A stretch of 64,000 nucleotides of DNA from Halorussus pelagicus. GTDB lineage: Archaea; Halobacteriota; Halobacteria; Halobacteriales; Haladaptataceae. Both the position numbers and the translations under genes were made by a program. The notes beneath the pieces were generated by a model. It did no database searches, was not told where the DNA came from, and saw only the letters and a list, made by a program, of their open reading frames with translations. The DNA is taken from contig NZ_CP035119.1 in the NCBI RefSeq assembly GCF_004087835.1, forward strand, positions 186,001 to 250,000, in the 5' to 3' direction. Position 1 is the first letter of the stretch. Every line of letters starts with the position of its first letter. Shown here one piece after another: positions 44,157 through 51,164 of this stretch.

Positions 44157-45494
44157 ATGGCTCGCGCCCTCCACCTCGTCGTCTGCGCGCTCGTCGTCGT
44201 CTCTGTTCTCGGCGTCGTCGCGCCCGGTACCGCCGCGCCACCGCCGCGACCGCTCTGTGACGCCTGCGGGGAGTCGTTCGAGGAGACCGCCGCCGCTGAC
44301 GGCGTCGATATCACCGTCGAACGAAGCACCGCCACCGTCTCCGTCGCCCGGAACGGAACCGCGACGTGGGTCGTCCGGAACCGTCTCGCCGACTCCGCGG
44401 GCGTCGAGCGCCTGCGCGCGGACGCCACGCTCCGGGCGGAAATCGCCGACCGCGCGATGTGGGACACCGAGTTCGTCGCCGCGAACGTCTCCGGGAGCGT
44501 CCTGACGATGCGCTACCGCGAACCCCATTTCGCCGAGCGCTCGGTCGGCGGAACGCTCCGCTCCGGCGAGTTCACCGACAGTTACGGCTACCGAAACCTC
44601 CACGGTCTCGGTGCCGACCGCCTCGTCGTCGTCGCGCCCGAGGGGACGCGGGTCGGGTGGTCGGTGCCCGGCGCGACCGTTTCCGACGACGGCCGCCGGA
44701 TGACGCTCACGGAGTTCGAGAACCGCGGATTCGTCACGTTCGTCCCGGACAAGACGGCGCTCGGTCCCCTACTGAGTCTGCTCGCCGTCGGGTCGCGGGT
44801 CGGTCCCGCGATGGGGACGAGTCTCCTCTTCTCGGTGCTGTTCCCGACCGGCGTCTTCGCACTCTCGGTCGGCGTCCTCGGGGGCGGACTCGCCCGCGTT
44901 GGCGGAACGTTCGAGCGCGTCGCCGAGCGCGCCGGAATCGTTCTCGCCGGATTCGGCGTCCTCCTGACGGGCGGGGCGCTCCTCGCCGGAGGCGTCTCTC
45001 TGCTCGGCGGGGTCGTCGCACCAGTGTTCGGCATCGGCGCGACCGCAGTTATTTTCGGCGCGTTGCTCGCGCGCCCCGGCGTCCGAGCGCGAGTGACGTA
45101 TCGCCGACTCCTTGCGGCCGGAGCGCTCGGCGTCGTCCTCGCCGCGGGGACCACGCTGGTCGGTGCACTCGCGTTCGACCAGAACGGACTCACGCGCTCG
45201 CTACTGACCAGCTTTCCGCCACTGGTTGCGGTGTTCGCGCTGTTCCCGGCCGGATACGCGTTCGGCCGCGACAACTGGTCGCTCGCCGTGGCGACGGCGG
45301 CGGCCGGGTTCGCGCTCTCGGTGCTTCCGTTCGGGACGCTAATTACACCGACCTCGTGGTTCAGCTTGTTTATCGCTGTCCTCGTTGTCGCGTACGCGCT
45401 CGCGTTGACAGTCGTGGGAGCGCCGCTGCTCGTCGTCGGGATGTCGCTCGCGGGACCGTCCCCGGACGAGAAGCGACCGCCGGGAGAGAACTGA
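44157..45494 (+). CDS. Secreted/membrane protein: signal peptide, ectodomain, nine-helix membrane domain
   Basis: 445 residues, family not recognised. Signal peptide-like start (LHLVVCALVVVSVLGVVAPGTA), then a ~170-residue ectodomain beginning with a C-x2-C pair (LCDACGESFEE) and containing beta-rich segments and two sequons, then about nine membrane helices from residue ~195 to the end with Gly/Ala/Val-rich composition. Divergent from the cheW gene with a 151-bp gap. No catalytic motif seen. Confidence 0.6.
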   Translation: MARALHLVVCALVVVSVLGVVAPGTAAPPPRPLCDACGESFEETAAADGVDITVERSTATVSVARNGTATWVVRNRLADSAGVERLRADATLRAEIADRAMWDTEFVAANVSGSVLTMRYREPHFAERSVGGTLRSGEFTDSYGYRNLHGLGADRLVVVAPEGTRVGWSVPGATVSDDGRRMTLTEFENRGFVTFVPDKTALGPLLSLLAVGSRVGPAMGTSLLFSVLFPTGVFALSVGVLGGGLARVGGTFERVAERAGIVLAGFGVLLTGGALLAGGVSLLGGVVAPVFGIGATAVIFGALLARPGVRARVTYRRLLAAGALGVVLAAGTTLVGALAFDQNGLTRSLLTSFPPLVAVFALFPAGYAFGRDNWSLAVATAAAGFALSVLPFGTLITPTSWFSLFIAVLVVAYALALTVVGAPLLVVGMSLAGPSPDEKRPPGEN

Positions 45495-45586
45495 GTCGGG
45501 AGCGCGCACCGCGCGCCGCTGACGAACTTGGCGAGTCGAAACGGACCTCGGCGAGTCGAACCGGAGAGAACGAAAAGAACGACCAG

Positions 45587-45664
45587 TTAGTCACCGAACA
45601 GGCGGCCCTTGGGACTTCGCTTGTGGGCGCGCTCGATGGCTTGCTCCGCGTCGAGAATTTCACG
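45587..45664 (-). other. In-frame coding-like extension after the DUF7500-like stop codon
   Basis: After the TGA at 45665-45667 the same frame continues for 25 sense codons to a TAA at 45587-45589, encoding REILDAEQAIERAHKRSPKG then RLFGD, an amphipathic helix of typical haloarchaeal composition with 18 of 25 codons ending in G or C. There is no in-frame start codon between the two stops. Confidence 0.5.
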
Positions 45665-46303
45665 TCACCTCACGTTCTCGGGCGGGAACACCATCCCACG
45701 GTCGTCCTGCACGGCCTCGAAAAGGTCCGCAATGGTGTCGTCGGGACCGAGGTCGTAGGTCTCCAAAATCGCTTGCAGGCACGACGGCGAGTAGCGCACC
45801 CGGACGTTCGACTCGGTGAGCAGGATTCCCAACACGTCCTCGACCGCGGTCTCGGTGGTCAACTGCTGGGCGTACCACCGCAGGAGACTGTCGAAGACCG
45901 CGCCCACGTCGTCGGAGAACATCTGCTGGTGGCTGATGGCGTCGTCGGATTTCGCGGTGACGTGGAAGCCGTATTTGGCCCGCACGCTGTCGAGGTCGTC
46001 TTCGAGCCACTCCTTGACCGCGCCCGAGTCCATCGGCCCGGCGGCGACCGTCTGCTCGCTAGACTCGGACGCTCTAGCGCCGCCGTCGCCGGACTGGGAG
46101 CCGTCGGACCCGGAATCGCCAGCGTCCTCGGGGACGGTGGGCCGCTGGTCGGTGCCGATGACGTATCGGTCCTGATCGAGCGAGACGACGTTCTCCTCGC
46201 TCTCGATGTCGAGTTCGTCGGGGGAGACCGCGCCGTCGTCGCTCGCGTGGTCGGTCGGGTCGAGGGCCGACCGCTCCTCGGGGTCCCGACCGTCGTCGGG
46301 CAT
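45665..46303 (-). CDS. Acidic haloarchaeal protein, DUF7500-like
   Basis: 212 residues. N-terminal LDIESEENVVSLDQDRYVIGTD matches the L-D-I-x-x-D/E-x-x-V-x-x-L-x-x-DRYV pattern of a haloarchaeal family I know as DUF7500; an acidic Ser/Gly linker follows, then a folded domain (WLEDDLDSVRAKYGFHVTAK ... DDVGAVFDSLLRWYAQQ ... YDLGPDDTIADLFEAVQDD). ATG at 46303 preferred (MPDDGRD). Function unknown. The frame continues past the stop, see the extension entry; an intact relative may include that helix. Confidence 0.65.
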   Translation of the reverse strand: MPDDGRDPEERSALDPTDHASDDGAVSPDELDIESEENVVSLDQDRYVIGTDQRPTVPEDAGDSGSDGSQSGDGGARASESSEQTVAAGPMDSGAVKEWLEDDLDSVRAKYGFHVTAKSDDAISHQQMFSDDVGAVFDSLLRWYAQQLTTETAVEDVLGILLTESNVRVRYSPSCLQAILETYDLGPDDTIADLFEAVQDDRGMVFPPENVR

Positions 46304-46529
46304 CGGACACATTGGGAGTGAATACCGTTCGATTTCACATAAACCCACCGCCTACACTGACGTGCGGTGCGGTCTCGGGCGTCTCGCCGCCGATTCGAAC
46401 CGCTCGGTTCGCCGAGAACTCTCGTTCGGTTCCCCAATCGAGCGACGATTCGTTCGGGAGGACGCAATTTTTGCTACGTCCCGCCGGATTTTCGACGATT
46501 GTTGTAGAGTGGATTTATTATCGTCGAAC

Positions 46530-46544
46530 TACTCGTCACGAGTA
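46530..46544. promoter_or_regulatory. Palindrome at the transcription start of the 74-residue HTH gene
   Basis: TACTCGT-C-ACGAGTA, perfect 7-bp arms. GATTTATTATCG at 46512-46523 is the TATA box, so the palindrome overlaps the expected start site 6-20 bp before the ATG at 46550: a likely autorepression operator. The outer TACT...GAGTA resembles the TrmB-type site reported in haloarchaea, but the spacing is shorter by one or two bases. Confidence 0.55.
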
Positions 46545-46549
46545 TCCAA

Positions 46550-46774
46550 ATGAGCGTTCAACGTCCGACGACACGCATCGAGGAACTGCCGAGCGAACTG
46601 GAGTCGCCGCGCGCGAAACTGGTCTATCTCTATCTGCGGACCGCCGAGGCGTCGATAGACGAACTCCAGTCGGGTCTCGGCGTCAAGAAGATCACGCTGT
46701 ACAGCATCCTGCGAACGCTTCGTGAGCGAGAACTCGTAGAGAAGCGGGACGGACGGTTCGCGGTAGCCGAGTAA
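46550..46774 (+). CDS. Small winged-helix DNA-binding protein, TrmB-like
   Basis: 74 residues: SPRAKLVYLYLRTAEASIDELQSGLGVKKITLYSILRTL is a helix-turn-helix of the TrmB/MarR type, RELVEKRDGRFAVAE the wing. It consists of the DNA-binding domain alone, no sensor domain. Preceded by a palindrome in its own promoter. Its stop is directly adjacent to the stop of the 34-residue gene on the other strand. Confidence 0.8.
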   Translation: MSVQRPTTRIEELPSELESPRAKLVYLYLRTAEASIDELQSGLGVKKITLYSILRTLRERELVEKRDGRFAVAE

Positions 46775-46879
46775 CTACTCCTCGTCGTCTTCGGGGCAGA
46801 GCTGGTCGGGTGTGCGCTGATAGCGCGGCGTGGCGACGAACTGCTGGATGCGCTCGCGTTCTTCTTTCGAGAGAGCCAT
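46775..46879 (-). CDS. 34-residue conserved-looking micro-protein
   Basis: MALSKEERERIQQFVATPRY then QRTPDQLCPEDDEE, read from ATG at 46879 to TAG at 46775. Strong third-position GC and an amphipathic N-terminal helix; I recall similar small haloarchaeal proteins with TPRYxRTPxxL next to HTH genes. It is convergent with the HTH gene, stop to stop. Function unknown. Confidence 0.65.
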   Translation of the reverse strand: MALSKEERERIQQFVATPRYQRTPDQLCPEDDEE

Positions 46880-47098
46880 AGGCGAAGGGACTCACGGCAA
46901 GACCAAAAAGACAGCGGCCGTCTCGACCGTTCGAGCAATCGCCTCTAGAGGGGCAGTAACAGGAGAAATCGGGGAGCGCACCGCGGTCGGGAAGCCGGGT
47001 CGAGGACCCCCGACAGCCATTTTAGCGCAGAAGCCTACTGTCCTTCGAGGGGGTTCGCATGTCTGGCAGTAACACGGCCACAGTTAGGGGGAGCAGCG

Positions 47099-47953
47099 AT
47101 GTCTGAACCGGAGGACAAGTATCCCGAGGAGTCGGGACGACGGCGGTTCGTCAAGGGCGTCGTCGGGAGCGCGTCGCTCGCGGGTCTCGGCACCGTGGCC
47201 GCCACGGGTGTCGAGACGACGACGGCACCGACCGGGGCGGGTGGGGGCATCACCCAGTTCTACGGTCCGGAGAACACCGCGGGACCAGCGCCGCGGGCGA
47301 TGCCCCAGATTCCGATAGAGATAGACGACGACGGGTTCGTCAAGGGCATCTGGCCCGAGCCGGAGACGGTCACCGAACAGGGTCGAGAAGTGACGGTGTC
47401 CAGAATGCAACTGGGCGACATCACCTACACCAGCGAGTGGTTCCAATACTGCGGGGTCCAGACCTACCCCGGCGTGGCGCCAGAGGCAGACCAGGATAAC
47501 TTCTTCCGGTACGCGAGTTCGCCGCCCTACGAGTGGCAACAGGAGGCAGTGGAAGGCGGCGAAAAGGTCAACATCGAGCATTTCGAGGATTACGAGACGT
47601 GGAGCAACGGTATCGGCGAGGGCGGCCTCGGCAAGCCCGCGCTGGCGACGTGGCGCTCCCAAGACGTGCCGCCGAGCGGAACGCTCCCGATACAGATAAT
47701 CCGGAGTACGCGCATCCGCGACATGGCCGAGCAGGGCAACGAATGGCTCTCGGCCAGCACTCAGGAGGGGTTCGTCGCCAACCTGAACAAGTGTACCCAC
47801 TTCTGTTGCGTGCCGGGGTACAAGGCGCTGGCGTCCAGCGCCCGATTCGGCGCGGCCGACGAAATCTACTGTCAGTGTCATCAGTCGGTGTACGACCCGT
47901 TCAACATCGTCCAGACCTCGTTCGTCGCACTGCCGCGACCCGACGAGGAGTGA
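47099..47953 (+). CDS. Rieske iron-sulfur protein of a cytochrome bc-type complex
   Basis: 284 residues. Tat signal with RRRFVKG at 14-20 and a hydrophobic segment; Rieske ligands Cys232-x-His234 (KCTHFCCVPGY) and Cys258-x2-His261 (CQCHQSVYDP), with Cys237 and Cys260 placed for the structural disulfide of bc-type Rieske proteins. An insertion of about 100 residues separates the signal from the cluster domain. No cytochrome b gene is adjacent in this window. ATG just after a GGGGAG-like Shine-Dalgarno (AGGGGGAGCAGCG). Confidence 0.9.
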   Translation: MSEPEDKYPEESGRRRFVKGVVGSASLAGLGTVAATGVETTTAPTGAGGGITQFYGPENTAGPAPRAMPQIPIEIDDDGFVKGIWPEPETVTEQGREVTVSRMQLGDITYTSEWFQYCGVQTYPGVAPEADQDNFFRYASSPPYEWQQEAVEGGEKVNIEHFEDYETWSNGIGEGGLGKPALATWRSQDVPPSGTLPIQIIRSTRIRDMAEQGNEWLSASTQEGFVANLNKCTHFCCVPGYKALASSARFGAADEIYCQCHQSVYDPFNIVQTSFVALPRPDEE

Positions 47954-48050
47954 CCGCACTCGGTCGCATCGCCACCGCGAACGTGTCAGTTACAGCACCT
48001 CACGACAAACGTTTTATAGCCCCAGTAATCATTCACAAGCGTTGAAACGT

Positions 48051-48245
48051 ATGCTCTCGGCAGTCCTCGACAGGCTCAGGCGAATGGCGGGGTCCGCAGA
48101 GTCGAGTCCCGACGAGGAAGGAACTGCGCGCGAGGACGGTCCGGACCTCTACGAGTGCGAGGGCTGTGGGTCGGTGTTCATCTCGAAACCCGACCAGTGT
48201 TCGAGTTGCGAAGACGACGACTTCTCGAACGTCGGGACGTTCTAG
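48051..48245 (+). CDS. Small zinc-ribbon protein
   Basis: 64 residues: basic N-terminal helix (LSAVLDRLRRMAG), acidic linker, then YECEGCGSVFISKPDQCSSCEDDDFSNVGTF, a C-x2-C...C-x2-C zinc ribbon of a common haloarchaeal type. GTTTTATAGC (48011-48020) is the TATA box; both TTG 48042 and ATG 48051 are possible starts, the ATG chosen. Function unknown. Confidence 0.75.
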   Translation: MLSAVLDRLRRMAGSAESSPDEEGTAREDGPDLYECEGCGSVFISKPDQCSSCEDDDFSNVGTF

Positions 48246-48407
48246 CGAGCGATTCGGCGAGAAGTCGAACTCGAACGCAACCGCTCTGTCTACGGTTACA
48301 CCCGGCCGCTCGTGGCGAACTTCACGGGCGACGCCGACTCGGAGGTTGTCATCGTGGACGTTCGAGGCACAGTAACACATCAGAATAAAAATCGGCAACA
48401 GGATTAA
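48246..48407 (+). pseudogene. Gene-remnant-like open frame directly after the zinc-ribbon stop
   Basis: In frame with the zinc-ribbon gene, beyond its TAG, the frame stays open 53 codons to TAA: RAIRREVELERNRSVYGYTR followed by PLVANFTGDADSEVVIVDVR, GC-rich in third positions, then an AT-rich end. There is no start codon. It looks like the C-terminal fragment of a lost gene; I do not recognise the family. The remaining sequence to 48466 holds nothing clear. Confidence 0.4.
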
Positions 48408-48466
48408 TTAACTTCGAGGCAAGTGAGTTGAACACCGGCACGCAACCCCAGCGTGCCTCGCCACCC

Positions 48467-48814
48467 ATGGAATCCGAAACCGCGTTCGACCTGCTGAGCA
48501 ACGAGTACCGACGCGCCATCGTCGCCCTCCTCGACGAGCGAGGGTCGGTCCCCCGCGAGCAACTGCCGAGTCTCCTGCTCCCCCGCGACGGTTCCGACGA
48601 GGACGACGAGACCGACCGGCGTCAGTTGCGCATCGCGCTCCACCACAACCACCTGCCCCGCTTGGTCGATGCGGGCGTCGTCGCCGACGACGGCGAGACC
48701 GTTATTGCCACCGAAAAGTTGGCGTTCGTCGCGTCGCTGCTGGACGAGTCGGAGTGGGGTTTCCCGTCCGTGCAGACTGACCTCAACGAACAGATAATGG
48801 CGTTTTACGCGTAG
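48467..48814 (+). CDS. DUF7344-type winged-helix protein (short form)
   Basis: 115 residues: AFDLLSNEYRRAIVALLDER, LRIALHHNHLPRLVDAGVVADD, like the N-terminal domain of the gene at 1299 but without the membrane helices; a linker of Asp/Glu lies in the middle. ATG at 48467 preferred because the domain starts there. Probable DNA-binding regulator of unknown target. A GC-rich hairpin follows. Confidence 0.75.
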   Translation: MESETAFDLLSNEYRRAIVALLDERGSVPREQLPSLLLPRDGSDEDDETDRRQLRIALHHNHLPRLVDAGVVADDGETVIATEKLAFVASLLDESEWGFPSVQTDLNEQIMAFYA

Positions 48815-48829
48815 GTGCGCGCTCCCTCC

Positions 48830-48853
48830 GCGCCTCCGGCAGGCCGGAGGCGC
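48830..48853. terminator. GC-rich hairpin after the DUF7344-type gene
   Basis: GCGCCTCCGGC-AG-GCCGGAGGCGC, perfect 11-bp arms 15 bp after the stop at 48814 and before the convergent tRNA-Thr. No T-run follows, so termination is only suggested. Confidence 0.35.
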
Positions 48854-48906
48854 GAAGTCGTTGGCAAACTACCGGACTACTGCCGTCGCTGTCGAAGGTG
48901 AGAGGA

Positions 48907-48980
48907 AGCCAGGGGTGGGATTTGAACCCACGAACTCCCGATTACAAGTCGGGTGCTTGAACCGCCCAAGCTCCCCTGGC
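48907..48980 (-). tRNA. tRNA-Thr (anticodon UGU)
   Basis: Minus strand, 74 nt: 7-bp acceptor GCCAGGG/CCCTGGC, anticodon arm CCCGA-CTTGTAA-TCGGG (anticodon UGU after U33), T-arm GTGGG-TTCAAAT-CCCAC, discriminator U. Complete cloverleaf, no intron. CCA not encoded. Confidence 0.95.
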
Positions 48981-48998
48981 GCGTACCGGCACTTCTGG

Positions 48999-49622
48999 CT
49001 ACTCCTTTGTGAGCGTATCGTTTTCGACCGATTTTTCCAGTTCGATTCGGTGGGGAGCGTAGCCGTGGCGGCGGTAGAACCGCCGGGCGTCGGCGTTGTC
49101 GGCCATCACTTCCAGCGAGACGGCGTCCGCGCCCGCGTCGGATAGTTCGGACTCGGCGGCGTCGAGCAGGGCCGACCCGACCCCCTCGCTTCGGCGCTCG
49201 GAGACGACGTAGAGGTTCTGGACGATACCGCGGAGCGTGTCCTGTTCGTAGCTGTTCGACTCGATGCCGAAGGTTACGAACCCGACGAGTGGGGCGTCGT
49301 CCGTCTCGCTCGTGTCGGGTTCGGCCGCCGCATCGTCGGTCTCGTCGCCGCCGGTTTCGTCGGTCTCGCCACCGGCGTTTGCGTCCTCCGGTTCGTCGTC
49401 CGCGTTCTTCGAGTTATCGTCCGTCTCCCTCGACTCATCGTCCGCGCGGGCGACGAGGAGTTCGTCGGCGACCGCGCGCTGTGCGATGGTCTCCCGGAGC
49501 GTCTGGCGGTTCTGTTCGGCTAGCAGGTGCGAGTCGAACTCGCGCTGGCCGTCCGCGAGTGCTACCCACAGGTCGGCGACGGCGTCGGCGTCCGCCGTCG
49601 TGCCGACTTCGATACCGACCAT
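48999..49622 (-). CDS. GNAT acetyltransferase with acidic insertion
   Basis: 207 residues, GCN5-related N-acetyltransferase: acetyl-CoA loop RRSEGVGSALLDAAESEL and motif B SLEVMADNADARRFYRRHGY. Between strands 3 and 4 (about residues 60-110) lies a ~50-residue run almost wholly Asp/Glu/Thr/Gly, absent in usual GNATs (~150 residues). Substrate unknown. It is directly upstream of pgk in the other gene's opposite end: its start is adjacent to the pgk stop on the same strand, so they may be co-transcribed. Confidence 0.85.
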   Translation of the reverse strand: MVGIEVGTTADADAVADLWVALADGQREFDSHLLAEQNRQTLRETIAQRAVADELLVARADDESRETDDNSKNADDEPEDANAGGETDETGGDETDDAAAEPDTSETDDAPLVGFVTFGIESNSYEQDTLRGIVQNLYVVSERRSEGVGSALLDAAESELSDAGADAVSLEVMADNADARRFYRRHGYAPHRIELEKSVENDTLTKE

Positions 49623-50822
49623 TCAGTTCCGGAGCGCCTCGACGGCGGGCAGGTCCTCGCCGGTCAGCATGTTGAGCGCCGCGCCGCCGCCGGTGCTGAC
49701 GTGGTCGAAGCCCTCGATGTCGAACTTCCGGATGGCCGCGGCGGTGTCGCCGCCGCCGACGATGCTGTACTCGGCCGCCGTCGCAGTGGTGAACAGTTCG
49801 CGGGTGCCGCGAGCGAACGTCTCGTCCTCGAAGACGCCCGCCGGGCCGTTGAGGATGACCGTTCCCGAATCGCGGATTACCTCGCCGTACTCCGCAATTG
49901 TCGCGGACCCCACGTCCATCACGGTCTCGCCCTCTCGGGGCGGTAGGTCCTCGACCGCGATTTCGCGGCGCTCGCCGTCGCGTTCGACCGCTAAATCGAC
50001 CGGGAGGCGGATGCGGTCGCCGTACTCCGCCAGCACGTCGGCCGCGCGGTCGATTTCGTCCCAGTAGCCCTGCTCGTAGACGAAGTCGGCGCTGGCGTCG
50101 CCGAGATCGGTCTCGTCGGCGAGCAAAAAGACGTTGGCGACGACGCCGGTCGTCAGCACTTCGTCGGCGAGACCGCGTTCGAGGACGCTCTCGGCGACGG
50201 CCAGCGAGTCGGGCACCTTCGCGCCGCCGACGACGTAGGTCCGCGGTTCGGGCGTCGCCTCGATGTCGCCCAGCACGTCGAGTTCCGCCTCCATGACGCG
50301 GCCCGCGTACCCCGGAATCCGGGTCGGAAAGCCGACGATGGAGGGTTGGGAACGATGCGCCGCCGCGAAGGCGTCGTTGACGTAGGCGTCCAGAACAGGT
50401 GCGAGTTTGTCCACGAGTTCGGTCTCCCCGGCGCGGTCGGCGGAAAACTCCATGTACTCCTCGCTGTAGAATCGGGTGTTTTCCAGCACGACCGCCTGTC
50501 CGTCGTCCAGACCTTCGACCGCGCGGCGGGCCTCTCCCGAGAAGGTGCCGTCGGCGTACCCGACCGGCGCGTCGAGCAGTTCGTCGAGTCGTCGCGCGTG
50601 CGGGCGGAGGTCCCTGAACTCCTCGCCGCCCGGTCGGCCCTGATGGGCGAGGACAGCCACGCGACCGCCGCGGTCGAGCAGTTCCGAGAGAGTCTCGACG
50701 TGGGCACGGAGGCGGGCGTCGTCGGCGAGCGCGCCCTCCTCGGTCAGGGGGCTGTTGATGTCGATACGCACTCCCAGCGTGGTCCCTCGGACGGCGAGGT
50801 CGTCGAGGGTCTCTATCGCCAT
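49623..50822 (-). CDS. pgk: Phosphoglycerate kinase
   Basis: 399 residues, standard length. LGVRIDINSPLTEEGALADD with the conserved D-N/INSP loop, LAHQGRPGG, GGAKVPDSL, NGPAGVFEDE and nucleotide-binding GGGDTAAAIRKF-type end. Transfers phosphate between 1,3-bisphosphoglycerate and ADP. Only pgk is present; no other glycolytic gene adjacent. The GNAT gene follows without a gap. Confidence 0.96.
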   Translation of the reverse strand: MAIETLDDLAVRGTTLGVRIDINSPLTEEGALADDARLRAHVETLSELLDRGGRVAVLAHQGRPGGEEFRDLRPHARRLDELLDAPVGYADGTFSGEARRAVEGLDDGQAVVLENTRFYSEEYMEFSADRAGETELVDKLAPVLDAYVNDAFAAAHRSQPSIVGFPTRIPGYAGRVMEAELDVLGDIEATPEPRTYVVGGAKVPDSLAVAESVLERGLADEVLTTGVVANVFLLADETDLGDASADFVYEQGYWDEIDRAADVLAEYGDRIRLPVDLAVERDGERREIAVEDLPPREGETVMDVGSATIAEYGEVIRDSGTVILNGPAGVFEDETFARGTRELFTTATAAEYSIVGGGDTAAAIRKFDIEGFDHVSTGGGAALNMLTGEDLPAVEALRN

Positions 50823-50968
50823 GTACGTGTGTCCAACATCGGGAGGGAAATATGTGTCGGGCCATCCGACAAATAAAAATTCGTTTTCGAGTGAATTTTC
50901 AGCGAGTATGTGATATCTTCACAATCAACAGACGTTTTTATACCCCGTCAGAGAGATTTTGGAAGACT

Positions 50969-51019
50969 ATGACAACCACGGCGACGATTCCGCACTCGGA
51001 GTTCGAAAGCGAACTCTGA
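50969..51019 (+). CDS. Possible 16-residue ORF behind a strong promoter
   Basis: MTTTATIPHSEFESEL. GTTTTTATACCCC (about 50933-50945) is a near-consensus TATA box 26-30 bp before this ATG, so a leaderless transcript would start here. The remaining ~145 bp to the binding-protein gene show no other gene, and there is a second TATA-like element before that gene. It may be a leader peptide, an RNA start or a decayed gene end. Confidence 0.35.
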   Translation: MTTTATIPHSEFESEL

Positions 51020-51139
51020 CTGCGACGACGAGCCGGACGACGACGAACCGCGCTCGAACGCCGCTTTCTCCCGCGTCAGTTCTCGGGGCGATTGAACTAT
51101 CAGGACGCGCCGCGGGAATCATACATAATAGTTTATTGC

Positions 51140-51156
51140 TATCACGTCGTGTGATA
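51140..51156. promoter_or_regulatory. Palindrome before the ABC binding-protein gene
   Basis: TATCAC-GTCGT-GTGATA, 6-bp arms, just after the TATA-like TAATAGTTTATT (51126-51137) and 9 bp before the ATG at 51165. Position suits a repressor of the solute-binding protein gene. Confidence 0.5.
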
Positions 51157-51164
51157 CGTCGGAG

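Noticed and set aside
48830-48853. Perfect hairpin as a rho-independent terminator
   Set aside because: No T-run follows; archaeal termination usually relies on T-rich tracts, so it is kept only at low confidence.
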